The notes beneath the pieces were generated by a model. It was not told the DNA's origin. It saw nothing but the letters and a program-made list of their open reading frames with translations, and did no database searches. The position numbers and the translations under genes are program-made. 64,000 nucleotides of DNA from Rhodoligotrophos appendicifer. Its GTDB lineage: Bacteria > Pseudomonadota > Alphaproteobacteria > Rhizobiales > Im1. The stretch is taken from the NCBI RefSeq assembly GCF_007474605.1, contig NZ_VHKL01000009.1:124001-188000 (forward strand), in the 5' to 3' direction. Below, piece by piece: positions 56,657 to 64,000 of the stretch. Numbering within the stretch: position 1 is the first letter of the stretch; each line of letters starts with the position of its first letter.

Positions 56657-57778
56657 ATGTCAGAGCATTTAGAAGATCCCTCGTCTGATAGACCAAAGCC
56701 AGCCGTCGCCACAAGTCCAGCAAACGCAAAGCCATGGCGCGTGTTCGTGCCACTCGGGCTCCTGTTGGTGCTCGTCGCGGCCTGGTGCGGCTATTGGCTT
56801 TTCATTTCGCAAACGAGCCAGTCGCACTTCAGCGCGTGGGTCGAAGAGGCAAAGTCGGACGGAATGACGGTCCAGTGCGGGACGCAGAATTGGGGCGGCT
56901 TCCCGTTTCGCGTCGAAATTGATTGCGCACCGCTCGACCTCGCCTGGTCCAACAATGCCGGAACCGGGGCCATTGGCCTGGCGCGGCTGGAGAGCGTCTT
57001 CCAGGCCTACAATCCCCAGCACATCCTCGCAGCCGTGTCGTCGCCGGTCAGCTACCGGATCGGATCGAGGGGCGGCGCAATGCCCAATTCCGTGATCACT
57101 GCGACATTCGATCCCGCTACGGTCAGCCTGATGATGTCCGGCGGCGAATTCGACCGGGCATCGCTGGTGGTGGAGAAGTTGATCGCCGATATCGGCGGCG
57201 AGGAGGGCGTCGGCGCACAGGGCCGAGCGCGGCGGCTCGAGCTGCATACGCGCTTCGTCCAGCCGGATGCGACCAGCCCCCCGGTGCTGGAGATCGCGGG
57301 CGACGCGGAAGACATTTCGCTGGCGGGGCCAGCGATCACCGATGCCACAGGAATCCCGATTGAACTGGATGTCTGGTCACTGCGGGCCCAGGCCAATGGC
57401 AGCTTCGTCCCCACAACCGATCCCAGCACCGCCCTGAAGGCCTTTGCCCTTGGCGGCGGCGAGGTCAACATCACTCGGCTGCACGGGCAAAGGGGCGATG
57501 TCACCCTGGAGGCGACCGGTCGCCTGACCTTCGACGAAAAAGGTCGCGCCAATGGCGAACTTCAGTCGGACGTGGTCAACTTAAAAGCCATTTTCAAACA
57601 GTTGCAGGAGGCAGGGCGGCTGGGGGAGATGGAGGCGGCCTTCTCCTTCAACATGCTCTCGCTGCTGGAGGGAGCAACTTCAGGACGCGAGGGTGCGCTC
57701 CGGGTGAAGATTGCGGTGGCGAAGGGCAAGATCTATTTCGGTCCGTTCGAGATCGCCAAGCTGCCGCCGCTGTTCTGA
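56657..57778 (+). CDS. DUF2125 domain-containing protein
   Basis: This 373-residue protein has one N-terminal membrane anchor (FVPLGLLLVLVAAWCGYWLF, residues ~30-50) and a periplasmic DUF2125 region beginning TVQCGTQNWGGFPFRVEIDC. The family is alphaproteobacterial, often next to tyrC as here, and has no known function. The gene is convergent with tyrC, four bases apart. Confidence 0.9.
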   Translation: MSEHLEDPSSDRPKPAVATSPANAKPWRVFVPLGLLLVLVAAWCGYWLFISQTSQSHFSAWVEEAKSDGMTVQCGTQNWGGFPFRVEIDCAPLDLAWSNNAGTGAIGLARLESVFQAYNPQHILAAVSSPVSYRIGSRGGAMPNSVITATFDPATVSLMMSGGEFDRASLVVEKLIADIGGEEGVGAQGRARRLELHTRFVQPDATSPPVLEIAGDAEDISLAGPAITDATGIPIELDVWSLRAQANGSFVPTTDPSTALKAFALGGGEVNITRLHGQRGDVTLEATGRLTFDEKGRANGELQSDVVNLKAIFKQLQEAGRLGEMEAAFSFNMLSLLEGATSGREGALRVKIAVAKGKIYFGPFEIAKLPPLF

Positions 57779-57782
57779 TCCG

Positions 57783-58712
57783 TCAGGACTGTTTGCCGTG
57801 AGGACGGCCAAAGTCGGCGGTGGCCGAGTCCTGGCCGGCATCGATGATGCCGCGACGAATGGCCCGGGTGCGCGTGAAGAGATCGAACAGCGCGTCGCCG
57901 TCACCCCAACGGATGGCCCGTTGCAGGGCCGACAAGTCCTCAGAGAAGCGTCCGAGCATTTCCAGGACAGCATCCCTGTTATTGAGAAAGACGTCGCGCC
58001 ACATCACGGGGTCCGAGGCCGCGATGCGCGTAAAGTCTCGGAAGCCACCGGCAGAGAACTTGATCACCTCGGATTGCGTAACCGTCTCGAGATCAGCGGC
58101 AGTCCCCACGATGTTGTAGGCAATCAAATGCGGGACATGGCTGGTGATGGCGAGTACCAGGTCATGATGCTCGGCCGTCATACGTTCGACATTGCTGCCG
58201 CAGCCGCGCCAAAACGCTTCCAAACGTTCGATGGCGGTCTCTTCCGCTCCCGGAGGCGGTGTGAGCACGCACCAGCGCTGATCAAACAACTCGGCAAAGC
58301 CCGATTCCGGTCCAGATTGCTCCGTTCCAGCAATGGGATGGCCGGGGATGAAGTGTACCGCTGAGGGCACATGAGGAGCCACGTCGCGGATGATCGCGGC
58401 CTTGACGGATCCCACATCCGACAGGATCGCGCCGGGTTTAAGGCTGGCAGAGATCTGCGCCGCGACAGGGCCGCAGGCGCCCACGGGAATACAGAGGATC
58501 ACTAAGTCAGCACCTGCCACGGCCAAGGCCGGCGTGTCATGGACCTCGTCGACCAGGCCGATCTCCATGGCCTTGCTGCGGGTGGCCGCGGACTGTGCGT
58601 GACCGGCGATCCTGGATGAGAGGCCACCGCGTCGGATGGCATGCGCCAGGGACGAGCCGATCAAGCCCAGCCCGATCAATGCAACCTTGTCGAAGGGGAG
58701 GATGGCGGTCAC
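57783..58712 (-). CDS. tyrC: Prephenate/cyclohexadienyl dehydrogenase
   Basis: This 309-residue NAD(P)-dependent enzyme catalyses the dehydrogenation step to tyrosine. The Rossmann motif [17 protein letters not shown] is followed by [11 protein letters not shown], the catalytic [13 protein letters not shown] and [17 protein letters not shown]. The start is GTG, overlapping the hisC stop (GTGA). It belongs to the operon with hisC and the chorismate mutase-like gene. Confidence 0.93.
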   Translation of the reverse strand: MTAILPFDKVALIGLGLIGSSLAHAIRRGGLSSRIAGHAQSAATRSKAMEIGLVDEVHDTPALAVAGADLVILCIPVGACGPVAAQISASLKPGAILSDVGSVKAAIIRDVAPHVPSAVHFIPGHPIAGTEQSGPESGFAELFDQRWCVLTPPPGAEETAIERLEAFWRGCGSNVERMTAEHHDLVLAITSHVPHLIAYNIVGTAADLETVTQSEVIKFSAGGFRDFTRIAASDPVMWRDVFLNNRDAVLEMLGRFSEDLSALQRAIRWGDGDALFDLFTRTRAIRRGIIDAGQDSATADFGRPHGKQS

Positions 58713-59815
58713 GTTCCTGAGCCCAGAAACTCGGCTAAGGCGACGACGGTGGCACGGTTCGCCTCCTCACCGCCCACCGTCAGTCGGAGGGCGTTGGGGA
58801 GATGATAGTTCTCCATGCGCCGGAGCACGATCCCCCGCTCGAGCAGGAATTTGTCGGCCTCCGCGGCCGTCTTGTTCGGCTGGGGGAAGTGGACCAGCAG
58901 AAAATTGCCGACGCTGGGCGTCACCGGAAGTCCCAAAGATTCGAGCTCGTTGGTCAGCCAAGGGCGCCAAAGATCGTTGTGGGCGACTGCGCTTTCGGTA
59001 TGCGCGCGGTCGCCAATCGCCGCTATGCCGGCGGCCATGGCGGCCATGTTCACATTGAACGGGCCGCGAACGCGGTTGAGCACGTCGGCCACCGGTTGCG
59101 GGCAATAAGCCCATCCCAGTCGGAGAGCGGCAAGGCCATAGACCTTCGAAAAAGTCCGGGTCATCACGACGTTGGCCGAATTCGCGACAAGCTCTATGCC
59201 GGCGGCATAGTCGTTCTGGCGGACATATTCGGCATAGGCCGCGTCTAGCACCAATAAGCAATCGGAGGGCAAGCCGGCGTGGAGGCGGGTCACCTCGTCG
59301 AAGGGCAGATATGTGCCCGTCGGGTTATTGGGATTTGCCAGGAAAACTATGCGGGTGCGGGGCGTGACGCATTGAAGGATCGCATCCACGTCGGCAGTCA
59401 AATCGACCTCAGGTGCGACAACCGGCGTCGCACCGGCGGCCCTGATGGCAATCTCGTAGACCAAGAAACCGTGACGGCAGAAGATCGCCTCATCCCCCGA
59501 CTGGAGATAAGCCTGGGCAAGCATGGAAAGAAGCTCGTCGGACCCGGCTCCACAGACGATATGCGCGGCGCTCAAACCATATTGCGCAGCAATTGCCTCC
59601 CGCAATGCGGTGGCGCCGCCGTCGGGGTAGAAATGAAGCTGATCCGCGCAGTCCCTAAACGCCTGTATGGCCCTCGCGCTGGGTCCCAGGGGAGTCTCAT
59701 TGGACGACAGTTTATGAGTCTTGACGCCCCCCGTTGCCTTGCTTTTGCCGGGGACATAGGCGGCGATGTCGAGGATGCCCGCCCGCGGACGGGGACCTGA
59801 CGCTTTTACTGACAT
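58709..59815 (-). CDS. hisC: Histidinol-phosphate/aromatic aminotransferase
   Basis: This 368-residue PLP enzyme of aminotransferase class I/II has [21 protein letters not shown] and the lysine K224 in [18 protein letters not shown]. In this operon it may serve tyrosine/phenylalanine transamination as well as histidine synthesis. GGTGA lies before the ATG 59815. It is 14 bases after the mutase gene. Confidence 0.93.
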   Translation of the reverse strand: MSVKASGPRPRAGILDIAAYVPGKSKATGGVKTHKLSSNETPLGPSARAIQAFRDCADQLHFYPDGGATALREAIAAQYGLSAAHIVCGAGSDELLSMLAQAYLQSGDEAIFCRHGFLVYEIAIRAAGATPVVAPEVDLTADVDAILQCVTPRTRIVFLANPNNPTGTYLPFDEVTRLHAGLPSDCLLVLDAAYAEYVRQNDYAAGIELVANSANVVMTRTFSKVYGLAALRLGWAYCPQPVADVLNRVRGPFNVNMAAMAAGIAAIGDRAHTESAVAHNDLWRPWLTNELESLGLPVTPSVGNFLLVHFPQPNKTAAEADKFLLERGIVLRRMENYHLPNALRLTVGGEEANRATVVALAEFLGSGT

Positions 59816-59829
59816 GATTTCACCAAGGT

Positions 59830-60756
59830 TCAGTGGATGGGCGTCGCATACCTACCCAGGACTTCAACTTCAAGTCCGCCGTTGGACGCAGCACCGACAG
59901 CCTTCGATGCGGCCTCGTCGTCAAGCCAACCCTCAAGAACGCCGAGCCAAAGGCGGCCTCCCCTGCTGTCGGTGTCACGCTCCTCCCAAAGCTCTCGTAC
60001 CAGAGCGGAGTCCACTGTCGACGTTTCCGAGCCGCTGATCGCCACAAGCGTCTGGTCGTCCCCCGTCGGGGACGAAGGGACATGGCCCAAGACGAAACCA
60101 TCCGTGTCGGCTTTCGCCTCCACAAAGGGTATCCGCGCAACAACCGCGTATCCCGCATTGCGGCCACTCATGACCGATCTCGCCCAGCCGCTGGATCTTG
60201 CAGGAACCGCAGCGAGAGAGGCCCTGTCTGCGCGCGCCGCTTCGGCTGCAGAATGCGCGTCGGAATATTGCCGAAGGGGCGCCAGAGAACCGAAGTTTGC
60301 CTTCACCGCGTCGCGAAATGCGCTCCCGTCGTCGATGACAGAGGGAAGATATATCCGCGTAATCTTTTGCAATTGTGTGGAGCTTCCCATGAGCTCGCGC
60401 CAGATGGCAATCGCCACTCCCGGCGGCAGGGGGTCCCGTCGGGCATCAAGCAGCGCCCGCATGACTTCAGCCTCACGCGAGGGACGGAGGGGAGGAACAT
60501 CTCCCGATGTCACGCCCTTGATTTGGCGAACCCGCTGAACCGCCTCGAAGCGTTGCGCCAGGAGATCCAGTATCTGCGCATCAATCCCGTCGATCGTGGC
60601 GCGTACAGTCTCCAGAGCCTTTGCATCGGACGTCGGGGCACTTGCTGCGCTGCTCTGGTCAAGCACTACCGTCATTCGCCCCATTTGCTCAGCCGCCCAG
60701 GAGGCGACCGGGTTTCCGAGGCCCCCGACCATGATCGCCACGAGGAGCCATTTCAA
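59830..60756 (-). CDS. Exported AroQ chorismate mutase with degenerate dehydratase-like domain
   Basis: This 308-residue protein has a signal peptide ([22 protein letters not shown], cleavage near 22) and an AroQ domain at residues ~45-135. The AroQ residues that bind chorismate in E. coli appear kept: R52, R69, K80, R94, E95, S126, Q130. The rest (about 140-308) resembles a prephenate dehydratase in places ([24 protein letters not shown]), but the catalytic TRF is replaced by DTDGF. The TTG at 60756 has AAGGAG eight bases before it; a longer frame to 60783 has no good site. It leads the hisC-tyrC operon. Confidence 0.8.
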   Translation of the reverse strand: MKWLLVAIMVGGLGNPVASWAAEQMGRMTVVLDQSSAASAPTSDAKALETVRATIDGIDAQILDLLAQRFEAVQRVRQIKGVTSGDVPPLRPSREAEVMRALLDARRDPLPPGVAIAIWRELMGSSTQLQKITRIYLPSVIDDGSAFRDAVKANFGSLAPLRQYSDAHSAAEAARADRASLAAVPARSSGWARSVMSGRNAGYAVVARIPFVEAKADTDGFVLGHVPSSPTGDDQTLVAISGSETSTVDSALVRELWEERDTDSRGGRLWLGVLEGWLDDEAASKAVGAASNGGLEVEVLGRYATPIH

Positions 60757-60783
60757 GCACCGCACTCCTTTTTCCCGGCCCAT

Positions 60784-61563
60784 CTATATCGGCGGGGCGC
60801 AACGGTCCAGAGTGTTTTCACGACGATTGGACAATCCGGCCCTTCCGACTGTCGCAGGCTGAGGCACAGGGTTGAACTTCGGTACCAAGCGGCGAGCCCG
60901 CTTCGGTCTCCGGACGGAGTAAACCTGCTTGACGGCTTCGACAATGATCACCCCGGAAAAAGCGGGCCACATCCACAGCCCCAGACGTTCCCACGCGGCG
61001 GCGGACCGAATGAGGAAACCCCGCTGGACCGGAGGCACGAACAAAGCGTTTGCCCAACCCGACGGCGAAAACATGGCGTCGCGAAGAAGATCGGTGAGCT
61101 GCGAGCGCGAGAACGGCCTGCCATGACCGAAAGGGGTGGAGTCGCTGCGGGCCCACATTCCACTCCGATTGGGGACGACGAAAATCGCCCGGCCGCCGGG
61201 TGCCAGAACTCGCCAAATCTCCCTGAGGGTTTCCTGAAGATGCTCGCTGAGCTCCAATCCATGAACAACGAGCGCGAGATCGACGACGCCATCGGGAAGC
61301 GGCATCTCCGAATCATCGACCAAGGCCGTTGCGCTGGGGCCGGTCAGAGGCCAGTGAGCGACCCCCTGACGTGCCGGCATGAAGCCAAGGACACGATCCG
61401 CCTCTTCCCGCCACACATCGAGATAGGGAGTGGCATAACCAATCCCGAGGATCACTCCCCCCTTCAGGCCACGGATACGAGCCCGAATTCGATGGGTCAG
61501 GAGGCGTCGCGCCGCTGCGCCGAGCGGGCTTCCGTAGAACTCCTTAAGATCCACCACGTCCAT
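60784..61563 (-). CDS. SAM-dependent class I methyltransferase
   Basis: This 259-residue protein has the class I fold: VILGIGYATPYLDVW (motif I, slightly degenerate), LPDGVVDLALVVHGLE (motif IV region) and LREIWRVLAPGGRAIFVVPNR. The substrate is unknown. ATG 61563 is chosen; TTG 61581 is also in frame. It lies 27 bases before the mutase start and is divergent from gloB, a pairing often seen in Hyphomicrobiales. Confidence 0.87.
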   Translation of the reverse strand: MDVVDLKEFYGSPLGAAARRLLTHRIRARIRGLKGGVILGIGYATPYLDVWREEADRVLGFMPARQGVAHWPLTGPSATALVDDSEMPLPDGVVDLALVVHGLELSEHLQETLREIWRVLAPGGRAIFVVPNRSGMWARSDSTPFGHGRPFSRSQLTDLLRDAMFSPSGWANALFVPPVQRGFLIRSAAAWERLGLWMWPAFSGVIIVEAVKQVYSVRRPKRARRLVPKFNPVPQPATVGRAGLSNRRENTLDRCAPPI

Positions 61564-61686
61564 ATCTTGCTCGTCCCTCAAGCGTTGATGAACTTAACAC
61601 ATAGTTTGTACGTTGCTTAATTGTGGACCGGTACAAGAGCTCTATGTCATTAGATATTTCGACAGTGCCGCGTCGAAGGAGAACTC

Positions 61687-62457
61687 ATGGCTGCGTTACA
61701 ATTTTATCAATTTCCTTGTCTTGAGGACAATTACGGCGTTCTCATCCACGACCCGGACAGCAAGGAGACGGCGGCCATCGATGCACCTGAAGCTGCTGCA
61801 GTCCGTCAAGCCCTCGAGCTCAAGGGATGGTCGCTGACCCACCTATTCTGCACGCATCACCATGTCGACCATACAGCCGGAATCGCGGAATTGAAGCAGC
61901 TGTCGGGCTGTACCGTGTACGGTCCCAAGGGTGAGTCCGCCAAGATTCCGGCCCTGGACATCGCCTTGGGAGAAGGTGACGAGTTGACCTTCGGCGGACG
62001 CAAGGTCGAGATCATCGAAACTCCGGGTCATACTCTCGGGCACATCGTCTATTACATTCCATCCGACACGGTCGCCTTCGCCGCGGATACCATGTTCCCC
62101 CTCGGTTGCGGCCGGGTGTTCGAGGGGACATTGGAGCAAATGTGGTCCTCACTGGCCAAGCTCATCGCACTTCCCAAGGAGACGATCGTCTATTGCGGAC
62201 ATGAATACACCAAGGCAAATGCCAAGTTCGCGCTGTCGATTGAGCCTGGTAATGCAGCCTTGCAGAAACGTGCCGCCGAGATCGATGAAAAGCGAGCTCG
62301 CGGCGAGCCTACTGTCCCGACAACGATCGCCCTCGAGCTGGAGACCAGCCCGTTCGTTCGTCCGCGGAGTCCGGAGATCCAGGAGCGACTTGGAATGGTC
62401 GGCCATTCCGATGCGGAAATATTCGCTGAGGTCCGCCGGCGAAAGGATAATTTCTGA
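61687..62457 (+). CDS. gloB: Hydroxyacylglutathione hydrolase (glyoxalase II)
   Basis: This 256-residue metallo-beta-lactamase-fold enzyme hydrolyses S-D-lactoylglutathione. The metal motif is CTHHHVDHTAG, followed by TPGHTLGHIVY, AADTMFPLGCGRVFEG and YCGHEYTKANAKFA. AAGGAGA precedes the ATG. The cupin gene follows after 18 bases on the same strand. Confidence 0.96.
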   Translation: MAALQFYQFPCLEDNYGVLIHDPDSKETAAIDAPEAAAVRQALELKGWSLTHLFCTHHHVDHTAGIAELKQLSGCTVYGPKGESAKIPALDIALGEGDELTFGGRKVEIIETPGHTLGHIVYYIPSDTVAFAADTMFPLGCGRVFEGTLEQMWSSLAKLIALPKETIVYCGHEYTKANAKFALSIEPGNAALQKRAAEIDEKRARGEPTVPTTIALELETSPFVRPRSPEIQERLGMVGHSDAEIFAEVRRRKDNF

Positions 62458-62475
62458 CAGCTGAGCACCGCCGCC

Positions 62476-62913
62476 ATGCCGCCGATACAGCAGAGTGCCG
62501 AGGAGGTCATCTCCACCCTTAATCTGGTGCCGCACCCCGAGGGTGGCTATTACACCGAAACCTGGCGGGCTCCAGCTCAAGGCGGAGCCAGAGCTGCAGG
62601 GACAGCGATCTATTTCCTGCTCAAGGCAGGACAGTTGAATCGCTGGCACAGGGTCGATGCATGTGAAATCTGGCATTGGTATGCCGGTGCCGCGCTGTTA
62701 CTGCGGATCCTGGAGGGCGGCAGACATGGCGACATCATCCTAGGAAGTGATCTTGCTGCGGGCCAGCGTCCGCAGGCGATCGTCAATGCGCATGCATGGC
62801 AATCGGCAAAGACACTCGGCGCTTGGACGCTCGTCGGGTGCACAGTGTCACCGGGTTTTGAGTTCGCCGGCTTCGAACTTGCTCCCGACGGATGGGAGCC
62901 CGGCGGCGATTAA
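62476..62913 (+). CDS. Cupin-like DUF985 protein
   Basis: This 145-residue protein has the family motif LVPHPEGGYYTETWRA, then AIYFLLKAGQLNRWHRVDACEIWHWYAGAAL and VGCTVSPGFEFAGFELA. That is a cupin fold of DUF985 with no settled function. It probably shares a transcript with gloB. A GC-rich hairpin follows directly. Confidence 0.88.
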   Translation: MPPIQQSAEEVISTLNLVPHPEGGYYTETWRAPAQGGARAAGTAIYFLLKAGQLNRWHRVDACEIWHWYAGAALLLRILEGGRHGDIILGSDLAAGQRPQAIVNAHAWQSAKTLGAWTLVGCTVSPGFEFAGFELAPDGWEPGGD

Positions 62914-62932
62914 GGCCGGCACGTTTCCGGCC
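62914..62932. terminator. Short GC-rich hairpin between convergent cupin gene and phaB
   Basis: GGCCGG (62914-62919) and CCGGCC (62927-62932) flank a seven-base loop immediately after the cupin stop. There is no U-run, so it may be a weak or rho-assisted terminator. Confidence 0.35.
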
Positions 62933-62966
62933 GCGCGGAGACTCGGTCTCTCAAGCAGCTCCGGTG

Positions 62967-63695
62967 TCAACCGTTGGCGATGTATTGGCCGCCATTCACC
63001 GCGATGATCGAACCGGTAATGAAGGCAGTCTCTCGGCGCGTCAGGAAGCAGACCGTGTCGGCGATTTCCTGGCCCTTGCCCAGACGTCCGACGGGGATCG
63101 AGGCGATGATACTCTCGAGAACCTTCGGCGGAACCGCAGCGACCATATCCGTGTCCACGTAACCGGGGCAGATGCAGTTCACGGTGATCCCCTTCCGGGC
63201 ATTCTCCTGGGCCAGCGCCTTGGTGAAGCCAATGACGCCCGCCTTGGCCGCGGAGTAGTTCGTCTGCCCCATCTGGCCCTTCTGGCCATTGATCGAGGAG
63301 ATGTTGACGATCCGACCGAAGTTTCTTTCCCGCATGGACTCGATCAGAGGACGGGTCATGTTGAACATGGAATCGAGGTTGGTGCGCATGACCTCCGACC
63401 ATTGTTCAACGGCCATCTTGTGGAGCATGCCGTCACGGGTGATGCCGGCATTGTTGACCAGAGTACAGACAGGGCCCAGGTCGCCTTCGACCTTCCGGAC
63501 CCCTTCTGCACATGCCTGATGGTCGCCGACATCCCACTTGTAGACGCGGATGCCACAACTACCATGAAACTCCTGGGCCTTCTCATCATTGCCGGCATAG
63601 ACAGCCGCCACCGCGTATCCTTCATTTTGCAACGCGGTGGCAATCGATGCGCCGATTCCTCGGGTTCCCCCGGTGACAATCGCAACCCTGCTCAT
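62967..63695 (-). CDS. phaB: Acetoacetyl-CoA reductase
   Basis: This 242-residue short-chain dehydrogenase reduces acetoacetyl-CoA to (R)-3-hydroxybutyryl-CoA for PHB and the ethylmalonyl-CoA pathway. Motifs are VTGGTRGIGASI, LVNNAGITRDGMLHKM, SSINGQKGQMGQTNYSAAKAG (Y and K of the active site) and CPGYVDTDMVAAVP. GGAGGG lies upstream of ATG 63695. It is downstream of phaA; a small GGTGC/GCACC hairpin at 63736-63748 lies between them. Confidence 0.96.
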   Translation of the reverse strand: MSRVAIVTGGTRGIGASIATALQNEGYAVAAVYAGNDEKAQEFHGSCGIRVYKWDVGDHQACAEGVRKVEGDLGPVCTLVNNAGITRDGMLHKMAVEQWSEVMRTNLDSMFNMTRPLIESMRERNFGRIVNISSINGQKGQMGQTNYSAAKAGVIGFTKALAQENARKGITVNCICPGYVDTDMVAAVPPKVLESIIASIPVGRLGKGQEIADTVCFLTRRETAFITGSIIAVNGGQYIANG

Positions 63696-63775
63696 GACCC
63701 AACACCCTCCCCAACACCCAAGGCACATGACGGCCGGTGCTTCGCACCCTTGCCATCATCCCGCCAACGCCAAGC

Positions 63776-64000
63776 TTACTCGCGTGCGAGGCACATCGCT
63801 ATACCCATGCCGCCACCGATACACAGGGTCGCCAGGCCCTTCTTGGCATCACGGCGCTTCATTTCGTGCAGAAGAGTGGTGAGGATCCGGGTTCCCGACG
63901 CGCCGATTGGGTGGCCAATCGCAATGGATCCTCCGTTGACATTGACCTTCCCGATCTCCCAGCCCATGTCCTTGTTGACGGCACAAGCCTGTGCGGCAAA
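63776..64000 (-). CDS. phaA: Acetyl-CoA acetyltransferase (beta-ketothiolase), C-terminal part
   Basis: The frame is open to the window edge, giving the last 74 residues. Both C-terminal thiolase catalytic motifs are present, [17 protein letters not shown] (histidine) and [10 protein letters not shown] (cysteine). The enzyme condenses two acetyl-CoA to acetoacetyl-CoA, the step before PhaB encoded just downstream. The N-terminal part with the nucleophilic cysteine lies outside the window. Confidence 0.93.
   Translation of the reverse strand, partial: FAAQACAVNKDMGWEIGKVNVNGGSIAIGHPIGASGTRILTTLLHEMKRRDAKKGLATLCIGGGMGIAMCLARE

Noticed and set aside
59833-61620. 595-codon plus-strand frame opposite the mutase and methyltransferase genes
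   Set aside because: It spans two well-supported minus-strand genes, has no family motif and is a compositional shadow.
1-64000. Mobile elements, CRISPR arrays, tRNA genes, riboswitches
   Set aside because: No transposase, integrase, regular short repeats, tRNA cloverleaf or known riboswitch core was seen on either strand.

Overview
The window looks like a chromosomal segment of a GC-rich alphaproteobacterium, most likely of the order Hyphomicrobiales (Rhizobiales). The evidence is gene order: acnA divergent from ccmABCDG, the ffh-rpsP-rimM-trmD-rplS run, a tyrC-hisC-chorismate mutase operon behind a methyltransferase/gloB divergent pair, and an ethylmalonyl-CoA pathway pair (meaA/ccr). The assignment below order level is not resolved. 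Nearly all of the window is ordinary, densely packed chromosomal coding sequence. I see no insertion sequence, prophage, CRISPR array, tRNA or rRNA gene.

Layout. 1-7.0 kb: the end of htpG, a DUF1223 thioredoxin-like exported protein, aconitase, and the cytochrome c maturation genes ccmABCDG. 7.0-14.2 kb: a MarR regulator, septation protein YciB, ftsY-mtaB-dapF, a possibly frameshifted exported protein, a DoxX protein and a tiny four-cysteine protein. 14.2-18.1 kb: ffh (signal recognition particle) and rpsP-rimM-trmD-rplS. 18.2-22.8 kb: leuC, three small genes (two HExxH proteins and a membrane peptide), leuD and leuB. Then come an outer-membrane barrel protein on the other strand and asd.

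25.3-42.5 kb holds the centrepiece, seven same-strand alpha-glucan/trehalose genes: glgE, treS-maltokinase fusion, glgB, glgX, treZ, malQ, treY. Together they can convert trehalose to maltose to maltose-1-phosphate to branched glucan, and back to trehalose through debranching plus TreY/TreZ. The N-terminal third of GlgE is a glycosidase-like domain that appears to have lost its catalytic acids.

42.5-53.8 kb: pyridoxal kinase, a small orphan protein, the divergent meaA/ccr pair with palindromic TTGCA elements between them, a YihY membrane protein, a TerB/DUF533 protein, a DMT exporter, a secreted GH5 glycosidase, a COG0523 metallochaperone-type GTPase and a D,D-carboxypeptidase with a SPOR-like tail. 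53.9-64 kb: a FAD oxidoreductase, an agmatinase/ureohydrolase, ChaC, DUF2125, and the aromatic operon chorismate mutase-hisC-tyrC. The mutase is exported and carries what looks like a decayed prephenate dehydratase domain. The window ends with a methyltransferase, gloB, a cupin, phaB and the end of phaA. PhaA/PhaB and Ccr/MeaA act in the same acetyl-CoA route: PhaA and PhaB feed crotonyl-CoA formation, and Ccr and MeaA continue it.

The less usual points are the full GlgE/TreYZ cycle in one cluster, the pseudo-enzyme domain of GlgE, the exported mutase, structured hairpins inside glgX and before treZ, and the frequent use of TTG starts.
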